From assembly GCA_029865195.1 (NCBI GenBank), contig JAOUHH010000199.1, forward strand, positions 1 to 5,233: a stretch of 5,233 nucleotides of DNA, in the 5' to 3' direction. The position numbers and the translations under genes are program-made. How positions within the stretch are numbered: the stretch's first letter is position 1; every line of letters starts with the position of its first letter. The notes beneath the pieces are model-generated. The model did no database searches, was not told the DNA's origin, and was given only the letters and a program-made list of their open reading frames with translations. The DNA is from Desulfobulbaceae bacterium. GTDB lineage: Bacteria; Desulfobacterota; Desulfobulbia; Desulfobulbales; UBA5123. Positions 1 through 5,233 of this stretch are shown here, in pieces.

Positions 1-1557
<1,557 letters not shown>

Positions 1558-1649
1558 AAGCATTGCGTTGCAGAGGGGTGGGAAGAGGCGGCCAAGGCGG
1601 GTCTCTTGGGATCTGATATCGACTCCTCGCGGGGAAAGAAAATTCCGAC

Positions 1650-4316
1650 TTATTGAATTTTGACGGAGCGCCTGGCGTCCAGGACCTCACGCACCATTGA
1701 GGCCAGTTGCGCGGGCATGAGTGGTTTTTGCAGCAGGACATCTCCCCGGGCCAGGATCTGGTGTCGATTAATGGCCTCATCGGTGCCGCCGGACATGAAT
1801 ATCACCTTGATGTCAGGGCGCGCGGCCTTCAGGTTGTCCGCCAAGCTCGTACCATTCATTCTAGGCATAAGGATATCGGTCAGGAGGAGATCGATACTCG
1901 TATGGCCCGAGCGGCTGAGTTCAAGCGCCTCCATCCCGTCTGCCGCCTCTATCAGATTGTACCCCAATGGCTCAAGTACATCGACAACGAGCTGTCTGAT
2001 GTCGTCAGCGTCTTCCGCCACCAGTATTGTTTCCGTGCCGCCGGGCATGTTGAGGTTTTCCCGGCTCTCCTTGCCCGTCTCGGTGTCGGTGCAGACTTGA
2101 AAGTAAAGCTTGAAGGTTGTGCCCTTGCCGACAGTACTCTCGACATCAATATGGCCGCCATGTTGACGGACGATTCCATAAACCGTGGCCAGTCCCAGGC
2201 CGGTTCCCTTGCCAACGCCCTTGGTGGTGAAAAAGGGGTCGAACATTTTTTTCCGCACCTCGCGCGTTATTCCCGTCCCTTGGTCTGAGACGGTCAGCAG
2301 TACATAGACCCCCGGCTTGACTTCATCGTGGACCCTAACGTACTCCTCAGTCAACGATACCACGGACGTCTCGATGGCAAGTCCCCCGCCGTTAGGCATG
2401 GCGTCACAGGCGTTCACCACCAGGTTCATTAGGATCTGTTCCATTTGTCCGGCATCGGCCCTGATCGTGGAGGCGGCATGGGTCAGTTTGATCTCGAGAA
2501 GAATGTTGTCGCCAAGCAGTCGGTCAAGTATCTCGCCCATGCCGCCAATCACCGCATTCAGATTGATTACGTGCATCGCCAAGGCCTGCTTGCGGCTGAA
2601 GGCCAGCAGTTGTCTGGTCAGCATCGCCGCCTTTCGGCTGGATTCCTTGATGATTTCGATATATCGCTGCACCGAAGCCCCTGCCGGCAGTTCCAAGATG
2701 GCCAACTCGCTATAGCTGAGAATGACAGTCAGGAGATTGTTGAAGTCGTGGGCCACGCCACTTGCCAGGCGGCCGACGGATTCCATCTTCTGGGCGAAGA
2801 AAAATTGATCCTGCAGTTGCAGCCGCTCTTCTTCCTTCCTTTTTACCGCCGAGATGTCCTTGGCGATATGGATGGATCCTTTGAATTCGCCATTATTCCC
2901 GTAGATGGGCGAAGTTGTCACCTGCAGCGGGCAGCCTATCTTGGGATCGTCGATCTCGGCGGTGCCGGGACCATGGTGGGCTATGGTTTTGGTGTGCGGA
3001 CATCCTGGCCAGGGCTCGTTGGTGCCGTGAAAGATCTCGTAGCAGTGCCTGCCGATAAAATCCTTTCGTTCCATGCCGAAAAAATCGGCCAGGGCCTGAT
3101 TGACCTTGATGAAGCGATATTCCGTGTCGTGAACGGAGACAAAATCCGATATCGAGTTGAAGGTGTGGTCCCAGTCATGCTCCGCCTGACGCAGTTCGTC
3201 GCCAGCCTGTTTGTGTTCGGTGATGTCGCGTGCATTGATGACGACGCCGAGGATATGCTTCTCGTCCCCCCTGTAGGGGCAATAGGCAATCTCCATGTAA
3301 CGTGATCCGCGGGCCGGTAGGTCGAGCCATGCCTGATGGCGGACATGTTCACCGGCAAAGGCGCGTGTCAGCGGTTCTCGGATGGTGGCGGCAACGATAT
3401 CCTCGCCGAAGAGGGCGGTGGTCCCATGCCCCACCACCTGCTCGCGATCCTTCCCATACGCCGCCAGACAGGCGTTGTTGACCGCCTGGCACTGGTGGTC
3501 GAGGCCGATAAAGGCCATATGTTCCTCGGAGGCGGAAACGATATATTTGAATTTGCTGAGTTGTTCTTCCGAGCGGCGGCGTTCGGCAACCTCCCGCTTC
3601 AGCACCGCGTTGGCCTCGATCATGGTTTTTCTGCTTCGTATCAGGAGGATCCCGGTGACGAGGATTCCCGCCAGGCCAGCCAGGGCCGCCACCCCGTGAC
3701 TGATCCACAGCGGCCAGTTGACGGGCAACACCGGCAGCGGCATGGTGATGCTGATCCCGCCCCGGATATCCCCTTCCTTGTAACCTTGTTTGCCGTGGCA
3801 TTCGAGGCACTCGGGCTTGATGAAGAGGGGTGCCATGTAGCGGAACTTGCCCCCCCGTCCTTCCGGGAGAAACGCATATTGCTCCTTGGCCCCTTTTTCA
3901 AAAGAGGCCAGCCACGCCGCCTCCCATTCCGTGGCCTTGTTCGCCGGTCTGATCGGTCGCAGGCTGGTGGTGTGGAACTGGAGCCCCTCTTTCTCCCTGG
4001 CCGCCATTTCCGCGATCTGTCGTGTCATGTAGGCCGGGTTGACCATGGTGAGGTGCAGCCCGCCGGTGGTAACGACGTCGCGAAAGGGGACATCGATAAG
4101 GTAGGGGTTGGGCTTTACGTCGCGGGAAATAGGCACGTAAACGCCGCTGTGTCCGGCATTCCAGGCCCGGTCGAGCAGGATCTGGCGAAAGAAGGTGCGG
4201 CCGGTGTGGAGGGCGGCATCCCGCCACTCGCGTTGGTCGTCAACGAGATTCCATGAGAGAGAGGTGCCGACTATGAGGAGCCATATCAGCATTGCACTCA
4301 CAATATATTTCGTCAA
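1650..4316 (-). CDS. Membrane-bound hybrid sensor histidine kinase: Tll0287-like heme domain, two PAS, HisKA, HATPase, REC
   Basis: Probable redox, gas or small-ligand sensor that autophosphorylates and passes phosphate to its own receiver. Numbering is from the preferred TTG at 4316 (888 aa). TM1 is about 3-25. A periplasmic Tll0287-like/DUF3365 domain (about 30-200) contains CLECH (170-174), a c-type heme attachment motif, shortly before TM2 (about 201-226). A charged, probably coiled linker follows (about 227-257), then PAS1 (about 257-367) and PAS2 (about 377-492). HisKA carries the phospho-acceptor in VAHDFNN (His523). The ATPase has the N box (N631, N635), G1 DQGTGI (678-683), F box FDPFFTTK (692-699) and G2 GKGTGLGL (702-709). 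The C-terminal receiver (about 764-880) has E768/D769, phospho-acceptor D814 in TDILMP, S842 and K864-P865. All catalytic residues are present. A longer reading from TTG at 4355 (901 aa) has no ribosome site. No HPt or output domain and no partner regulator is in the window, so its target is unknown. Ligand and heme occupancy are inferred. Confidence 0.93.
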   Translation of the reverse strand: MTKYIVSAMLIWLLIVGTSLSWNLVDDQREWRDAALHTGRTFFRQILLDRAWNAGHSGVYVPISRDVKPNPYLIDVPFRDVVTTGGLHLTMVNPAYMTRQIAEMAAREKEGLQFHTTSLRPIRPANKATEWEAAWLASFEKGAKEQYAFLPEGRGGKFRYMAPLFIKPECLECHGKQGYKEGDIRGGISITMPLPVLPVNWPLWISHGVAALAGLAGILVTGILLIRSRKTMIEANAVLKREVAERRRSEEQLSKFKYIVSASEEHMAFIGLDHQCQAVNNACLAAYGKDREQVVGHGTTALFGEDIVAATIREPLTRAFAGEHVRHQAWLDLPARGSRYMEIAYCPYRGDEKHILGVVINARDITEHKQAGDELRQAEHDWDHTFNSISDFVSVHDTEYRFIKVNQALADFFGMERKDFIGRHCYEIFHGTNEPWPGCPHTKTIAHHGPGTAEIDDPKIGCPLQVTTSPIYGNNGEFKGSIHIAKDISAVKRKEEERLQLQDQFFFAQKMESVGRLASGVAHDFNNLLTVILSYSELAILELPAGASVQRYIEIIKESSRKAAMLTRQLLAFSRKQALAMHVINLNAVIGGMGEILDRLLGDNILLEIKLTHAASTIRADAGQMEQILMNLVVNACDAMPNGGGLAIETSVVSLTEEYVRVHDEVKPGVYVLLTVSDQGTGITREVRKKMFDPFFTTKGVGKGTGLGLATVYGIVRQHGGHIDVESTVGKGTTFKLYFQVCTDTETGKESRENLNMPGGTETILVAEDADDIRQLVVDVLEPLGYNLIEAADGMEALELSRSGHTSIDLLLTDILMPRMNGTSLADNLKAARPDIKVIFMSGGTDEAINRHQILARGDVLLQKPLMPAQLASMVREVLDARRSVKIQ

Positions 4317-4322
4317 CGCGCG

Positions 4323-4330
4323 TCCTCCCC
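4323..4330 (-). promoter_or_regulatory. Shine-Dalgarno of the sensor kinase, decides the TTG start at 4316
   Basis: On the minus strand this reads GGGGAGGA, followed by six bases (CGCGCG) and then TTG ACG AAA at 4316. The first hydrophobic helix begins three residues later, as expected for an N-terminal anchor. The upstream in-frame TTG at 4355 is preceded by CACTGCCGAC, which shows no ribosome binding site. With that start, this purine run would be coding (WGGR). A further in-frame ATG at 4292 would begin inside the helix. Confidence 0.7.
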
Positions 4331-4446
4331 AGTAAAATTTACTTGTTGCGTGCAAGTCGGCAGTGGATGTCGTGGCTCAGTTCGGCAATCCCGTCCGAGT
4401 CCGGAAGGATGTAGCCATATGTGCTATTTGTCTAAGCTGCATGCCT

Positions 4447-4475
4447 ATGATTACTGGTTTTTATTATTTAGGCAA
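4447..4475 (-). promoter_or_regulatory. Candidate sigma-70-like promoter of the sensor kinase
   Basis: On the minus strand, TTGCCT (4475-4470) and AATCAT (4452-4447) are separated by 17 bases of very AT-rich sequence. Each hexamer matches 4 of 6 consensus bases. Transcription would begin near 4440, leaving a leader of about 120 bases before the TTG at 4316. The inverted repeat at 4474-4498 abuts the -35 element, centred near -46, a position used by activators that touch polymerase. This is a weak match in AT-rich DNA and other promoters are possible. Confidence 0.3.
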
Positions 4476-4498
4476 GGGTTAAGTGGGTGATTACCCTT
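4474..4498. repeat. Inverted repeat AAGGGT-N13-ACCCTT, possible operator
   Basis: The perfect 6-base arms are AAGGGT at 4474-4479 and ACCCTT at 4493-4498. A third half-site, GGGT at 4485-4488, forms a tighter dyad GGGTGATTACCC with the right arm. The minus strand reads GGGTAATCACCC, related to the element at 4631-4648. It lies just upstream of the candidate kinase promoter, so it could be a binding site for a response regulator or other dimeric protein. No regulator is identified. Confidence 0.45.
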
Positions 4499-4500
4499 AT

Positions 4501-4516
4501 CGGCTACCGGTAGTCG
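4501..4516. repeat. 16-base palindrome CGGCTACCGGTAGTCG
   Basis: The core CTACCGGTAG (4504-4513) is a perfect 10-base palindrome. The flanking CGG and TCG extend the symmetry to 16 bases, with a single G/T mismatch pair at 4503/4514. It starts two bases after the right arm of the 4474-4498 repeat. As RNA it would have no loop, so a DNA binding site is more likely than a hairpin. Function is unknown. Confidence 0.45.
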
Positions 4517-4630
4517 ATTGGCACGGCAAAGTTCTTTTGCTCCAGTCTATTGTCTTGTATTCTTAAATAGTTATCCTCAGTAATAGCTGGTAATTGATTG
4601 CATCTATGCCATATTTTTCATGGGACTCAT

Positions 4631-4648
4631 CTAGGGGTAATCCCTTAG
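4631..4648. repeat. Dyad CTAGGGGTAATCCCTTAG, possible operator
   Basis: Seven position pairs are symmetric around a TAAT centre, one of them a G/T pair (4634/4645). It shares the octamer GGGTAATC (4635-4642) with the minus strand of the 4474-4498 element (4496-4489). Paired TAGGG/CCCTA-like half-sites with a short centre resemble sites bound by dimeric helix-turn-helix regulators. That comparison is general, and no protein can be named. It lies about 270 bases before trpB. Confidence 0.45.
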
Positions 4649-4673
4649 TGCAGGCGTTTGAGTGTGAGGTCGA

Positions 4674-4688
4674 TGCCGGGTGCCGGCA
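4674..4688. repeat. GC-rich hairpin TGCCGG-GTG-CCGGCA
   Basis: A perfect 6-base stem (4674-4679 with 4683-4688) closes a 3-base loop. The right side, TGCCGGCA (4681-4688), is also an 8-base palindrome, and TGCCGG occurs twice in direct orientation. Neither strand has a T run after it, so it does not read as an intrinsic terminator. It could be a binding site or a chance GC island in AT-rich DNA. Confidence 0.35.
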
Positions 4689-4818
4689 GCTGTGAGTATC
4701 GTCAGCCGTCTGTTGATTCAGCGTATCTGCTTCCCGAACCTCTAACGATTAGTTTTGAGCGGGGGCGGTGTTTGTGGTAGATGATTATGGTTACTGATTT
4801 TGGTCTGAAAGGTGTGGT

Positions 4819-4902
4819 GTGAAATTTTTCGTAACGACTGTGTGGTGTATGTGGTGGCAATTTTTGGCATGTCATGGTCATAAACAGAGGAGGTGTAAGC
4901 GA
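4819..4902 (+). promoter_or_regulatory. Candidate Trp-codon leader frame reading in frame into trpB
   Basis: A GTG at 4819-4821 has AAAGG (4808-4812) six bases upstream and opens a frame of 28 codons that reaches the trpB ATG with no stop. It begins (M)[16 protein letters not shown]. Three TGG codons (4843, 4852, 4855) fall within five codons. Upstream, the frame is closed by TGA at 4795. A classic attenuation leader would end in a stop and be followed by alternative hairpins and a terminator, and none of these is visible. Translation here would instead give an N-terminally extended TrpB or run over its ribosome site. The region is G/T-rich and TGG occurs in all three frames, so chance is a serious alternative. 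Confidence 0.3.
4888..4895 (+). promoter_or_regulatory. Shine-Dalgarno of trpB
   Basis: AGGAGGTG is a near-perfect complement of the 16S 3' end. It sits seven bases before ATG at 4903. This strongly favours 4903 as the main trpB start over the in-frame GTG (4819) and ATG (4849) upstream. Confidence 0.85.
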
Positions 4903-5233
4903 ATGAGTATTGCATTTGCAGAGATGCCGGATGCGGATGGCTATTTTGGTGAATATGGCGGTCAGATCATCCCACCTGAGTTGAAGGCGGTGATGGATGC
5001 CATCAATGTCGCCTACGACGAGGTGCGGCAGACCAAGGCCTTTCAGGATGAACTGGCGGAGTTGTATACCCACTATGTCGGCCGGCCCAGCCCGATCTTT
5101 TATGCCCGCCGGCTTTCCGAAAGGATCGGCGGGGCGCGGATCTTCCTGAAGCGGGAGGATCTAAACCATACCGGCGCCCACAAGATCAACCATTGCCTGG
5201 GCGAGGCGTTGCTCGCCAAGTACATGGGCAAGA
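4903..5233 (+). CDS. trpB: Tryptophan synthase beta chain, 3'-truncated by the window edge
   Basis: TrpB is the cytoplasmic PLP enzyme that condenses indole with L-serine to make L-tryptophan, normally in a complex with TrpA. 110 complete codons are visible; family members are about 400 residues. Family marks are the N-terminal [15 protein letters not shown] segment (13-27), GRPSP (60-64), and [20 protein letters not shown] (81-100) with the PLP-binding lysine at 94, then [10 protein letters not shown] (101-110). GAHKIN is followed by HC, where the TrpB proteins I can recall have NA or QV, so this may belong to a TrpB side branch rather than the main trpBA operon copy. The rest of the protein and any trpA lie beyond the window, so this cannot be settled here. 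The gene is divergent from the kinase, and a long leader precedes it. The start is set by the strong AGGAGGTG site. Confidence 0.95.
   Translation, partial: MSIAFAEMPDADGYFGEYGGQIIPPELKAVMDAINVAYDEVRQTKAFQDELAELYTHYVGRPSPIFYARRLSERIGGARIFLKREDLNHTGAHKINHCLGEALLAKYMGK

Larger units (their letters stand above)
4317..4902. other. Divergent intergenic region between the kinase and trpB
   Basis: This stretch of 586 bases is visibly more AT-rich than the flanking genes, especially 4430-4630, and turns G/T-rich at about 4750-4860. I find no ORF here with a plausible start and protein-like composition apart from the small leader frame before trpB. It must carry the promoters of both divergent genes. 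It contains several dyads, listed separately. I see no T-box signature, no riboswitch core I recognise, and no GC hairpin followed by a T run on either strand, so no classical attenuator terminator. For trpB the best promoter guess is TTGAGC (4755-4760), 17 bases, TAGATG (4778-4783). It is a poor match and I do not call it. Confidence 0.7.

Noticed and set aside
2445..3305. Plus-strand open frame of 286 codons opposite the kinase gene
   Set aside because: Same situation: antisense to PAS2, HisKA and ATPase coding, with no convincing start site or protein family signature.
3336..4256. Plus-strand open frame of 306 codons opposite the kinase gene
   Set aside because: It lies entirely antisense to the periplasmic and PAS1 coding region of a kinase with fully recognisable domains. 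Its translation shows no family motif, and long antisense frames are common in GC-rich genes.
4441..4482. 13-codon plus-strand ORF MPMITGFYYLGKG
   Set aside because: No ribosome site, and it overlaps the better supported minus-strand promoter candidate; likely chance in AT-rich DNA.
4519..4540. Possible sigma-54 promoter starting with TTGGCACG
   Set aside because: The -24 element looks good, but the required GC at -12 is absent at the correct spacing; the only TTGC downstream lies 12 bases after TGGCAC instead of 5.
4674..4700. GC hairpin considered as an intrinsic terminator or attenuator
   Set aside because: No T run follows the 6-base stem on either strand, and it lies well before the Trp-codon frame.
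4855..4869. Direct repeat TGGCA-ATTTT-TGGCA before trpB
   Set aside because: Only two 5-base copies in a low-complexity G/T-rich stretch; not enough to support a binding site.
4702..5073. Minus-strand open frame of 123 codons across the trpB start
   Set aside because: It covers conserved trpB coding and the trpB leader antisense; the predicted protein has no recognisable features.

Overview
The window looks like a piece of a GC-rich chromosome from a deltaproteobacterium of the Geobacter/Desulfuromonas type. This is inferred from gene style: a RecBCD-type RecD, a large hybrid histidine kinase with a periplasmic c-type heme motif and tandem PAS domains, and a TrpB-like enzyme. No rRNA or other taxonomic marker is present. 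I see no mobile element, CRISPR array, tRNA or rRNA.

Layout: (1) Bases 1-1557, plus strand, hold the 3' part of recD, the alpha subunit of exodeoxyribonuclease V; the N-terminus lies before the window. (2) After a 92-base convergent gap with no convincing terminator, a membrane-bound hybrid sensor kinase runs on the minus strand from 4316 down to 1650. Its order is TM, Tll0287-like (DUF3365) periplasmic domain with CxxCH, TM, PAS, PAS, HisKA, HATPase, REC. I prefer a TTG start at 4316, which has a strong Shine-Dalgarno, over the longest reading from 4355. (3) A divergent, AT-richer intergenic region of 586 bases (4317-4902) holds no convincing gene of normal size. It contains several dyad elements, including two copies of GGGTAATC in opposite orientation, a 16-base palindrome and a GC hairpin. 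Its last ~100 bases are G/T-rich, with a cluster of Trp codons in frame with the next gene. (4) From 4903 to the window end is the 5' part of a tryptophan synthase beta chain gene (trpB), with a near-perfect Shine-Dalgarno.

The three genes do not form one pathway: DNA repair, signal transduction and Trp synthesis. The part that most rewards a second look is the kinase/trpB divergent region. It may carry an operator pair serving the kinase promoter and an unusual Trp-codon-bearing leader reading straight into trpB. Both ideas are inferences from sequence and could be coincidence.
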